DNA from: Sanderia malayensis
Taxonomy: Eukaryota > Cnidaria > Scyphozoa > Semaeostomeae > Pelagiidae
Assembly (NCBI GenBank): GCA_013076295.1
Contig: RQOL01000389.1
Coordinates: forward strand, 1-64,000
Direction: 5' to 3'
DNA: 64,000 nucleotides
Both the position numbers and the translations under genes were made by a program. Positions 1 through 13,180 of the stretch are shown piece by piece. The notes beneath the pieces are model-generated. The model had not been told where the DNA came from and searched no databases. It was given only the letters and a program-made list of their open reading frames with translations. The first letter of the stretch is position 1. Every line of letters begins with the position of its first letter.

Positions 1-2435
1 ATTAACATTCATTCCCATAATTTAGATAGGAATCCACGTTAATGCAGCTAAAATTAACTGATTGAAATGCACCCTTTTTTACTTTTTCCGTGAAATTTAC
101 ATTCATTCCCACAATTTACACATGAATCCACGATAATACAGTTCATTAGAGTGAGTAAAGTACACCTTAATTACTTGTTTTCCGTGATATTTAACATTCA
201 TTCCCACAATTTACACATGAATCCACTTAATACAGCGAATCCTGATTGATTGAATTACACCTTTTTTATATCTTTTCCGTGATTTTAAAATTCTTTCCCA
301 CAGTTTACACACGAATTAATGTAAAACAGGTGACACTGGCTGATTGAAATGCACCATTTTTACTTTTTTCCGTGATATTAACATTCATGCCCAAAATTTA
401 CACATTAATTGACTTAGATACATGTAAAACTGACTTATTGAAATACACTTTTTTCACTTGTTTTCCGTAATATTAACATTCATTCCTACAATTTACACAT
501 GAATCCACGTTAACACAGAGAAAACCGACCGATTGAAATACACCATTTTTACTTGTTTTTCCGAGATATTAACATTCATTCCCACAATTTATGCAGAAAT
601 CCCCAGTAATACAGCTAAGTTGACGATTGAAATACACCCTTTTTCCTTTTCTTCCTTGATGTTAACATTCAATCCCACAATTTACAGATGAATTGACTTT
701 AAATACATGAAAACTGACTGATTGAAATCACCCATTTTACTTTTTTCCGTGATATTAACATTCATTCCCACAATTTACACATGAAACCACCTTAACACAG
801 CTAGTCCTGACCGATTCAAATACCCTTGTTTTACTTGTTTTCAGCGATTTTAACATTAATTCCCACAATTTAAACATGATTAACTTTATATACAGGTAAA
901 AAACTGACTGATTGAAATACACCATTTTTACTTGTTTTCCGTGATATTAACATTGCTTCCCACAATTTACACATGAATGACGAAAATACTGGGCAAACTG
1001 ACTGATTGAATAACACCATTTTTACTTGTTTTCCGTGATATTAAATTATTCCACAATTGACACATAATCGACTTTATAAACATTTAAAACTGACTAATTG
1101 AAATACACCTTTTTTAATTTTTTCCGTGATATTGACGTTCATTCCACAAATTACACATGAACTCACGTTAATACAGCTAACACTGACTGATTGAAAAACA
1201 CTCTTTACTTGTTTTAAGTGATATTCACATTCATTCCCACAATTTACACATGAATGACGTAAAACAGGGGAACTGACTGATTGAAATACACCTTTTTACT
1301 TGTTTTCGTGATTTTAACATTAATTCCCACAATTTACACATGAATTGACTTTATATACAGGTAAAAGTGGCTGATTGAAATACACCTTTTTTACTTGTTT
1401 ACTGGGATATTTACATTCATTCCACATTTTACACATGAATCCACGTTAATACAGCTAAATTTCACTGATTGAAATTCACCCTATTTACTTTTCCTGTGAT
1501 ATTAACATTCATTCCACAATTTACACATGAATTAACGTAAATACAGGGAAAACTGATTGATTGAAATACACCATTTTTACATGTTATCCGTGATATAACA
1601 TTCATTCCAGCAATTTACATATGAATCACGTTAATACAGGTAAAATTGCCTGATTGAAATTCACCCTTTTCACCTTTTCCGTGATATTAACATTCATTCC
1701 ACAATTTACACATGAATTAACGTAAATACAGGAAAAACTGACTGATTGAAATTCACTCTTTTAATTGTTTTCCGTGATATTAACATTCATTCCAACAACT
1801 TAGACATGAATCCACTTTAATACAGCTAAAATTGACTGATTGAAATTCACCCTTTTTACCTTTTCCGTGATTTTAACATTCATTCTCACAAATTACACAT
1901 GAATCCACGTTAACACAGCTAGTCCTGACCGATTCAAATACCCTTGTTTTACTTGTTTCAGCGATTTTAACATTAATTCCACAATTTAAACATGAATTAA
2001 CTTTATATACAGGTAAAACTGACTGATTGAAATACACCATTTTTACTTGTTTTCCGTGATATTAACATTGCTTCCCACAATTTACACATGAATTGACGAA
2101 AATACTGGGCAAACTGACTGATTGAATAAAACCATTTTTACTTGTTTTCCGAGATATTAAAATTAATTCCCACAATTGACACATAAATCGACTTTATAAA
2201 CATTTAAAACTGACTAATTGAAATACACCTTTTTTAATTTTTCCGTGATTGACGTTCATTCCACAAATTACACATGAACTCACGTTATACAGCTAACACT
2301 GACTGATTGAAAACATCTTTTACTTGTTTTAAGTGATATTCACATTCATTCCCACAATTTACACATGAATTGACTAAATACAGGGGAAACTGACTGATTG
2401 AAATACACCTTTTTACTTGTTTTTCGTTATATTAA
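1..2435. repeat. Landmark block, copy 1, with an internal 12-monomer duplication
   Basis: From the left edge this stretch follows the same order of recognisable monomers as 22975-24400. First come the monomers with tagataggaatccacg and gttcattaga, then catgcccaaaatttac, then accgaccgattg, then aatccccagtaatacagc, then gaccgattcaaatacc. Internally, about 790-1290 is repeated at about 1905-2400. The private string cgaaaatactgggc is at 981 and 2097, an offset of 1116 bp, or about 12 monomers. Many single-base deletions separate it from the other landmark blocks. Confidence 0.75.
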
Positions 2436-5400
2436 CATTCATTCGCACAACTTACACATCAATCCACCTTAATACAGCTAATCTGATTGATTGATTTACA
2501 CCTTTTTACATCATTTCCGTAATTTTAAAATTCCTTCCCACAATTTCCACGGGAAATAACGTAAAACAGGTGACACTGGCCGATTGAAATGCACCATTTT
2601 TACCTGTTTTCCGTGAAAGTAACATTAATTCCCACACTTTACACATAAATTGACTTTATATACATGTAAAACGGACTGATTGAACAACACCATTTTTACT
2701 TGCTTTCCGTTATATTGAACATTCATTCCCACAATTTACACATGAATCCACTTAAACACAGCTAGTCCTGACTGATTGAGTTACACTTTTTTTACTTGTT
2801 TTCCGTGATTTTATCATTAATTCCCACAATTTACACATGAATTGACTTTATAACAGGTAAAAGTGGCTGATTGAAATACACCTTTTTTACTTGTTTACTG
2901 GGATATTTACATTCATTCCCACATTTTACACATGAATCCACGTTAATACAGCTAAATTCACTGATTGAAATTCACACTTTTTACTTTTTCCTGTGATATT
3001 AACATTCATTCCACAATTTACACATGAATTAACGTAAAATACAGGGAAAACTGACTGATTGAAATACACCATTTTTACTTGTTTTCCGTGATATTAACAT
3101 TCATTCCCGCAATTTACATATGAATCCACGTTAATACAGTAAAATTGACTGATTGAAATTCACCCTTTTCACTTTTTCCATGAAATTAACATTCATTCCC
3201 ACAATTTACACATGAATTAACGTAAGTACAGGAAAAACTGACTGATTGAAATTCACTCTTTTTACTTGTTTTCCGTGATATAACATTCATTCCAACAACT
3301 TAGACATGAATCCACTTTAATACAGCTAAAATTGACTGATTGAAAATCACCCTTTTTATTTTTTTCCGTGATTTTAACATTCATTCTCACAAATTACACA
3401 TGAATCCACGTAAAAACAGTTAATCCTGACTGATTGAAGTACCCCTTTTTTAATTGTTTTCCGTAATTTTAACATTCTTTCCCACACTTTACACGTGAAT
3501 TGACTTTATAAACATTTAAAGCTGACTAATTGAAACACACCTTTTTTACTTTTTTCCTTGATTTTGACTTTCATTCCCACAAATTACACATGAATCCACG
3601 TTAATACAGCTAATCCTGACTGATTGAATTACACCTTTTTACTTTTTTTCCGTGATATTAACATTCATTCCCACAATTTACGCATGAATCACCTTAATAC
3701 AGCTAGTCCTGACTGATTGAATTACACTTTATTTACTTGTTTCTGTGATTTTAACATTAACTCCCACAATTTACACATGAATTAACGTAAATACAGGAAA
3801 GCTGACTGATTGAAATACCCTCTTTTCACTTGTTTTCCGTGATATTAACATTCATTCCAACAACTTAGACATGAATCCATTTAATACAGCTAAAATTGAC
3901 TGATTGAAATTCACCCTTTTTACTTTTTCCCGTGATATTAACATTCATTCCCACAATTTACACCTGAATTACGTTAATACAGCTAGAATTAACTGATTGT
4001 AATACACCCTTTTTACTTGTTTTCCGTGATATTAGCATTCATTCCCACAATTTAGCAGAATCCCCGTTAATACAGCTACAATTGACTGATTGAAATACAC
4101 CCTTTTTACTTTTGTTGCGTGATATTAACATTCTTTCCCACAATTTGCACATGAATTGACGTAAATACAGAGGAAACGGAATGATTGAAATACACCTTTT
4201 TGACTTGGTTTTCCGTTATATTAACATTCTTTCCCACAATTTACACATGAATCTACGTTAATAGAGCTAAACTGACTAATTGAAATACACTTTTTCAATT
4301 GTTTTCCGTGATATTAACTTTCATTCCCACAATTTACACATGAATTGACTTTATAATCATGTCAAACTGACTGATTGAAATACACCTTTTTTTCTTGTTT
4401 TCCGTGATATAACATTCATTACCACAATTTACACATAATCCACGTTAATACAGGTAAATGGACAGATTGAAATTCATCCTTTTCACTTTTTTCCGTGATA
4501 TTAACATTCATTCCCACAATTTACACATGAATCCACTTAATACAGCGAATCCTGATTGATTGAATTACACCTTTTTTACATCTTTTCCGTGATTTCAAAA
4601 TTCTTTCCCACAATTTACACATGAATTGACTTTATATACATGTAAAAGTGGCTGATTGAAATACACCTTTTTTACTTGTTTACTGGGATATTTACATTCA
4701 TTCCCACACTTTACACATAAATTGACTTTATATACATGTAAAACGGACTGATTGAACAACACCATTTTTACTTGCTTTCCGTTATATTACATTCATTCCA
4801 CAATTTACACATGAATCCATATAAATAGAGCTAGTCCTGACTGATTGAATTACACTTTTTTTACTTTTTTTTCCGTGATTTTAACATTAATTCCCACAAT
4901 TTACAATGAATTGACTTTATATACAGGTAAAAGTGGCTGATTGAAATACACCTTTTTTACTTGTTACTGGGATATTTACATTCATTCCCACATTTTACAC
5001 ATGAATCCACGTTAATACAGCTAAAATTCACTGATTGAAGTTCACCCTTTTTACTTGTTTTCTGTGATTTTAACATTAACTCCCACAATTTACACATGAA
5101 TTAACGTAAATACAGGAAAAGCTGACTGATTGAAATACACTCTTTTCACTTGTTTTCCGTGATATTAACATTCATTCAACAACTTAGACATGAATCACTT
5201 TAATACAGCTAAAATTGACTGATTGAAATTCACCCTTTTTACTTTTTCCCGTGATATTAACATTCATTCCCACAATTTACACCTGAATTAACGTTAATAC
5301 AGCTAGAATTAACTGATTGTAATACACCCTTTTTACTTGTTTTCCGTGATATTAGCATTCATTCCCCACAATTACGCAGAAATCCCCGTTATACAGCTAC

Positions 5401-6490
5401 AATTGACTGATTGAAATACACCCTTTTTACTTTTGTTGCGTGATATTAACATTCTTTCCCACAATTTGCACATGAATTGACGTAAATACAGGGGAAACGG
5501 AATGATTGAAATACACCTTTTTGACTTGTTTTCCGTTATATTAACATTCTTTCCCACAATTTACACATGAATCTACGTTAATAGAGCTAAACCTGACTAA
5601 TTGAAATACACCTTTTTCATTGTTTTCCGTGATATTAACTTTCATTCCCACAATTTACACATGAATTGACTTTATAATCATGTAAAACTGACTGATTGAA
5701 ATACACCTTTTTTTTCTTGTTTTCCGTGATATTAACATTCATTACCACAATTACACATAATCCACGTTAATACAGGTAAATGGACAGATTGAAATTCATC
5801 CTTTTCACTTTTTTCCGTGTATTAACATTCATTCCCACAATTTACACATGAATCCACCTTAATACAGCGAATCCTGATTGATTGAATTACACCTTTTTTA
5901 CATCTTTTCCGTGATTTCAAAATTCTTTCCCACAATTTACACATGAATTGACTTTATATACATGTAAAAGTGGCTGATTGAAATACACCTTTTTTACTTG
6001 TTTACTGGGATATTTACATTCATTCCCACACTTTACACATAAATTGACTTTATATACAAGTAAAACGGACTGATTGAACAACACCATTTTTACTTGCTTT
6101 CCGTTATATTAACATTCATTCCCACAATTTACACATGAATCCATATAAATAGAGCTAGTCCTGACTGATTGAATTACACTTTTTTTTACTTTTTTCCGTG
6201 ATTTTAACATTAATTCCACAATTTACACATGAATTGACTTTATATACAGGTAAAGTGGCTGATTGAAATACACCTTTTTTACTTGTTTACTGGGATATTT
6301 ACATTCATTCCCACATTTTACACATGAATCCACGTTAATACAGCTAAAATTCACTGATTGAAGTTCACCCTTTTTACTTTTTCCTGTGATATTAACATTC
6401 ATTCCCACAATTTACACATGAATTAACGTAAATACAGGGAAAACTGACTGATTGAAATACACCATTTTTACATGTTATCCGTGATATTAA
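2436..6490. repeat. 4.05-kb higher-order repeat, unit 1
   Basis: This unit is about 43 monomers long. It starts near the monomer with cgcacaacttacacatcaat (2441) and ends where the same monomer recurs (about 6497). Its monomers match the next unit in order; for example the tttcca..gggaaataacg monomer is at 2544 and again at 6601, an offset of 4057. Inside it, about 3740-5060 is repeated at about 5060-6380, shown by the ttaactcccac marker at 3761 and 5090. Coordinates are estimates from shared variants. Confidence 0.75.
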
Positions 6491-9400
6491 CATTCATTCG
6501 CACAACTTACACATCAATCCACCTTAATACAGCTAATCCTGATTGATTGAATTACACCTTTTTTACATCATTTCCGTAATTTTAAAATTCTGTCCCACAA
6601 TTTCCAGGGGAAATAACGTAAAAACAGGTGACACTGGCTGATTGAAATGCACCATTTTTACATGTTTTCCGTGAAAGTAACATTAATTCCCACACTTTAC
6701 ACATAAATTGACTTTATATACATGTAAAACGGACTGATTGAACAACACCATTTTTACTTGCTTTCCGTTATATTAACATTCAGTCCCACAATTTACACAT
6801 GAATCCACTTAAATACAGCTAGTCCTGACTGATTGAATTACACTTTTTTTACTTGTTTTCCGTGATTTTAACATTAATTCCCACAATTTACACATGAATT
6901 GACTTTATATACAGGCAAAAGTGGCTTATTGAAATACACCTTTTTTACTTGTTTACTGGGATATTTACATTCATTCCCACATTTTACACATGAATCCACG
7001 TTAATACAGCTAAAATTCACTGATTGAAATTCACCCTTTTTACTTTTTCCTGTGATATTAACATTCATTCTCACAATTTACACATGAATTAACGTAAATA
7101 CAGGGAAAACTGACTGATTGAAATACAACCATTTTTACTTGTTTTCCGTGATATTAACATTCATTCCCGCAATTTACATATGAATCCACGTTAATACAGG
7201 TAAAATTGACTGATTGAAATTCACCCTTTTCACTTTTTTCCATGATATTAACATTCATTCCCACAATTTACACATGAATTAACGTAAGTACAGGAAAAAC
7301 TGACTGATTGAAATTCACTCTTTTTACTTGTTTTCCGTGATATTAACATTCATTCCAACAACTTAGACATGAATCCACTTTAATACAGCTAAAATTGACT
7401 GATTGAAATTCACCTTTTTATTTTTTTCCGTGATTTTAACATTCATTCTCACAAATTACACATGAATCCACGTTAAAACAGTTAATCCTGACTGATTGAA
7501 TTACCTCCTTTTTTAAATTGTTTTCCGTAATTTTAACATTCTTTCCCCACACTTTAGACGTGAATTGACTTTATAAACATTTAAAGCTGACTAATTGAAA
7601 CACACCTTTTTTTACTTTTTTCCGTGATTTTGACTTTCATTCCCACAAATTACACATGAATCCACGTTAATACAGCTAATCCTGACTGATTGATTTACCA
7701 CCTTTTTTACTTTTTTTCCGTGATATTAACATTCATTCCCACAATTTACGCATGAATCCACCTTAATACAGCTAGTCCTGACTGATTGAATTACACTTTA
7801 TTTACTTGTTTTCTGTGATTTTAACATTAACTCCCACAATTTACACATGAATTAACGTAAATACAGGAAAAGCTGACTGATTGAAATACACTCTTTTCAC
7901 TTGTTTTCCGTGATATTAACATTCATTCCAACAACTTAGACATGAATCCACTTTAATACAGCTAAAATTGACTGATTGAAATTCACCCTTTTTACTTTTT
8001 CCCGTGATATTAACATTCATTCCCACAATTTACACCTGAATTAACGTTAATACAGCTAGAATTAACTGATTGTAATACACCCTTTTTACTTGTTTTTCCG
8101 TGATATTAGCATTCATTCCCACAATTTTACGCAGAAATCCCCGTTAATACAGCTACAATTGACTGATTGAAATACACCCCTTTTACTTTTTGTGCGTGAT
8201 ATTAACATTCTTTCCCACAATTTGCACATGAATTGACGTAAATACAGGGGAACGGAATGATTGAAATACACCTTTTTGACTTGTTTTCCGTTATATTAAC
8301 ATTCTTTCCCACAATTTACACATGAATCTACGTTAATAGAGCTAAACCTGACTAATTGAAATACACCTTTTTCAATTGTTTTCCGTGATATTAACTTTCA
8401 TTCCCAATTTACACATGAATTGACTTTATAATCATGTCAAATGGACTGATTGAAATAACCTTATTTTTCTTGTTTTCGTGATATTAACATTCATTACCAC
8501 AATTTACACATAATCCACGTTAATACAGGTAAAATGGACAGATTGAAATTCATCCTTTTCACTTTTTTCCGTGATATTAACATTCATTCCCACAATTTAC
8601 ACATGAATCCACCTTAATACAGCGAATCCTGATTGATTGAATTACACCTTTTTTACATCTTTTCCGTGATTTCAAAATTCTTTCCCACAATTTACACATG
8701 ATTGACTTTATATACAGTAAAGTGGCTGATTGAAATACACCTTTTTACTTGTTTATGGGATATTTACATTCATTCCCACACTTTACACATAAATTGACTT
8801 TATATACATGTAAAACGGACTGATTGGAACAACACATTTTACTTGCTTTCCGTTATATTAACATTCATTCCCACAATTTACACATGAATCCATATAAATA
8901 GAGCTAGTCCTGACTGATTGAATTACACTTTTTTTACTTTTTTTCCGTGATTTTAACATTATTCCCACAATTTACACATGAATTGACTTTATATACAGGT
9001 AAAAGTGGCTGATTGAATACACCTTTTTTACTTGTTTACTGGATATTTACATTCATTCCCACATTTTACACATGAATCCACGTTAATACAGCTAAAATTC
9101 ACTGATTGAAATTCACCCTTTTTACTTTTTCTGTGATTTTAACATTAATCCCACAATTTACACATGAATTAACGTAAATACAGGAAAAGCTGACTGATTG
9201 AAATACACCTTTTTACTTGTTTCCGTGATATTAACATTCATTCCAACAACTTAGACATGAATCCACTTAATAAGCTAAATTGACTGATTGAAATTCACCC
9301 TTTTTACTTTTTCCGTGATATTAACATTCATTCCCACAATTTACACCTGAATTAACGTTAATACAGCTAGAATTATGATTGAATACACCTTTTTACTTGT

Positions 9401-10520
9401 TTTCCGTGATATTACATTCATTCCCACAATTTACGCAGAAATCCCGTTAATACAGCTACAATGACTGATTGAAATCACCCTTTTTACTTTTGTTGCGTGA
9501 TATTAACATTCTTCCCACAATTTGCACATGAATTGACGTAAATACAGGGGAAACGAATGATTGAAATACACTTTTTTACTTGTTTCCGTTATTTAACATT
9601 CTTTCCCACAATTTACACATGAATCTACGTTAATAGAGCTAAACCTGACTAATTGAAATACACCTTTTTCAATTGTTTTCCGTGATATTAACTTTCATTC
9701 CCACAATTTACACATGAATTGACTTTATAATCATGTAAAACTGACTGATTGAAATACACCTTTTTTTCTTGTTTTCCGTGATATTAACATTCATTACCCA
9801 CAATTTACACATGAAATTACGTTAATACAGGTAAAATGGACAGATTGAAATTCACCTTTTCACTTTTTTCCGTGATATTAACATTCATTCCCACAATTTA
9901 CACATGAATCCACTTAATACAGAATCCTGATGATTGAATTACACCTTTTTACATCTTTTCCGTGATTTCAAATTCTTCCCACAATTTACACATGAATTAC
10001 TTATATACATAAAAGTGGCTGATTGAAATACACCTTTTTTCTTGTTTTCTGATATTTACATTCATTCCCACAATTTACACATGAATTGACTTTATATACA
10101 AGTAAAACGACTGATTGAAAACACCATTTTTACTTGCTTTCCGTTATATTAACATTCATTCCCACAATTTACACATGAATCCATAAAATAGAGCTAGTCT
10201 GACTGATTGAAATTACACTTTTTTACTTTTTTCCGTGATTTTAACATTATTCCCACAATTTACACATGAATTGACTTAATACAGCTAAAATGGCTGATTG
10301 AAATACACCTTTTTTACTTGTTTACTGGATATTTACATTCATTCCACATTTTACACATGAATCCACGTTAATACAGCTAAAATTCACTGATTGAAGTTCA
10401 CCTTTTTACTTTTTCTGTGATATTAACATTCATTCCCACAATTTACACATGAATTAACGTAAATACAGGGAAAACTGACTGATTGAAATACACCATTTTT
10501 ACATGTTATCCGTGATATTA
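6491..10520. repeat. 4.03-kb higher-order repeat, unit 2
   Basis: This is the second tandem unit of the 4 kb higher-order repeat. It shares with unit 3 the private variant tttccaggggaaataacg (6601 and 10631, offset 4030), which unit 1 does not have in this exact form. It keeps the nested 14-monomer duplication (marker near 7831 and 9149). From about 8690 on it is rich in single-base losses compared with unit 1, for example cagtaaagtgg for caggtaaaagtgg, and is slightly shorter for that reason. Confidence 0.75.
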
Positions 10521-13180
10521 ACATTCATTCGCACAACTTACACATCAATCCACCTTAATACAGCTAATCCTGATTGATTGAATTACACCTTTTTACATCA
10601 TTTCCGTAATTTTAAAATTCTGTCCACACATTTCCAGGGGAAATAACGTAAAAACAGGTGACACTGGCTGATTGAAATGCACCATTTTTACTGTTTTCCG
10701 TGAAAGTAACATTAATTCCCACACTTTACACATAAATTGACTTTATATACATGTAAAACGGACTGATTGAACAACACCATTTTTACTTGCTTTCCGTTAT
10801 ATTAACATTCATCCCAATTTACACATGAATCCACTTAAATACAGCTAGTCCTGACTGATTGAATTACACTTTTTTTACTTGTTTTCCGTGATTTTAACAT
10901 TAATTCCCACAATTTACCATGAATGACTTTATATACAGGCAAAAGTGGCTTATTGAAATACACCTTTTTTACTTGTTTACTGGGATATTTACATTCATTC
11001 CACATTTTACACATGAATCCACGTTAATACAGCTAAAATTCACCGATTGAAATTCACCCTTTTTACTTTTACCTGTGATATTAACATTCATTCTCACAAT
11101 TTACACATGAATTAACGTAAATACAGGGAAAACTGACTGATTGAAATACACCATTTTTACTTGTTTTCCGTGATATTAACATTCATTCCGCAATTTACAT
11201 ATGAATCCACGTTAATACAGGTAAAATTGACTGATTGAAATTCACCCTTTTCACTTTTTTCCATGATATTAACATTCATTCCCACAATTTACACATGAAT
11301 TAACGTAAGTACAGGAAAAACTGACTGATTGAAATTCACTCTTTTTACTTGTTTTCCGTGATATTAACATTCATTCCAACAACTTAGACATGAATCCACT
11401 TTAATACAGCTAAAATTGACTGATTGAAATTCACCCTTTTTATTTTTTTCCGTGATTTTAACATTCATTCTCACAAATTACACATGAATCCACGTTAAAA
11501 CAGTTAATCCTGACTGATTGAATTACCCTTTTTTAATTGTTTTCCGTAATTTTAACATTCTTCCACACTTTAGACGTGAATTGACTTTAAAACATTTAAA
11601 GCTGACTAATTGAAACACACCTTTTTTACTTTTTTCCGTGATTTGACTTTCATTCCCACAAATTACACATGAATCCACGTTAATACAGCTAATCCTGACT
11701 GATTGATTTACACCTTTTTACTTTTTTCCGTGATATTAACATTCATTCCCACAATTTACGCATGAATCCACCTTAATACAGCTAGTCCTGACTGATTGAA
11801 TTACACTTTATTTACTTGTTTTCTGTGATTTTAACATTAACTCCCACAATTTACACATGAATTAACGTAAATACAGGAAAAGCTGACTGATTGAAATACA
11901 CTCTTTTCACTTGTTTTCCGTGATATTAACATTCATTCCAACAACTTAGACATGAATCCACTTTAATACAGCTAAAATTGACTGATTGAAATTCACCCTT
12001 TTTACTTTTCCCGTGATATTAACATTCATTCCCAATTTACACCTGAATTAACGTTAATACAGCTAGAATTAACTGATTGTAATACACCCTTTTTACTTGT
12101 TTTCCGTGATATTAGCATTCATTCCCACAATTTACGCAGAAATCCCCGTTATACAGCTACAATTGACTGATTGAAATACACCCTTTTTACTTTTGTTGCG
12201 TGATATTAACATTCTTTCCCACAATTTGCACATGAATTGACGTAAATACAGGGGAAACGGAATGATTGAAATACACCTTTTTGACTTGTTTTCCGTTATA
12301 TTAACATTCTTTCCCACAATTTACACATGAATTTACGTTAATAGAGCTAAACCTGACTAATTGAAATACACTTTTTCAATTGTTTTCCGTGATATTAACT
12401 TTCATTCCCACAATTTACACATGAATTGACTTTATAATCATGTAAAACTGACTGATTGAAATACACCTTTTTTTCTTGTTTTCCGTGATATTAACATTCA
12501 TTACCACAATTTACACATAAATCCACGTTAATACAGGTAAAATGGACAGATTGAAATTTATCCTTTTCACTTTTTTCCGTGATATTAACATTCATTCCCA
12601 CAATTTACACATGAATCCACCTTAATACTGCGAATCCTGATTGATTGAATTACACCTTTTTTACATCTTTTCCGTGATTTCAAAATTCTTTCCCACAATT
12701 TACACATGAATTGACTTTATATACAGGTAAAAGTGGCTGATTGAAATACACCTTTTTTACTTGTTTACTGGGATATTTACATTCATTCCCACACTTTACA
12801 CATAAATTGACTTTATATACATGTAAAACGGACTGATTGAACAACACCATTTTTACTTGCTTTCCGTTATATTAACATTCATTCCCACAATTTACACATG
12901 AATCCATATAAATAGAGCTAGTCCTGACTGATTGAATTACACTTTTTTACTTTTTTTCCGTGATTTTAACATTAATTCCCACAATTTACACATGAATTGA
13001 CTTTATATAGAGGTAAAAGTGGCTGATTGAAATACACCTTTTTTACTTGTTTACTGGGATATTTACATTCATTCCCACATTTACACATGAATCCACGTTA
13101 ATACAGCTAAAATTCACTGATTGAAATTCACCCTTTTTACTTTTTCCTGTGATATTAACATTCATTCCCACAATTTACAC
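10521..13180. repeat. 4-kb higher-order repeat, unit 3 (partial)
   Basis: This follows unit 2 monomer by monomer from the cgcacaacttacacatcaat monomer to about 13130. It then changes to a monomer with gatattgacgttc that belongs to other blocks. It therefore holds only one of the two nested 1.32 kb subunits and is about 2.65 kb long. The minus-strand open frame at 12132-12317 encodes the same peptide as that at 5372-5557 in unit 1, including the shared loss of an a in cccgttatacagc. Confidence 0.75.

Noticed and set aside
6285..6310. Yeast-type replication origin consensus in the gatatttacattca word
   Set aside because: It misses the 11-base ARS consensus by one position and is a common monomer variant. 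In an AT-rich repeat such near matches are expected by chance.
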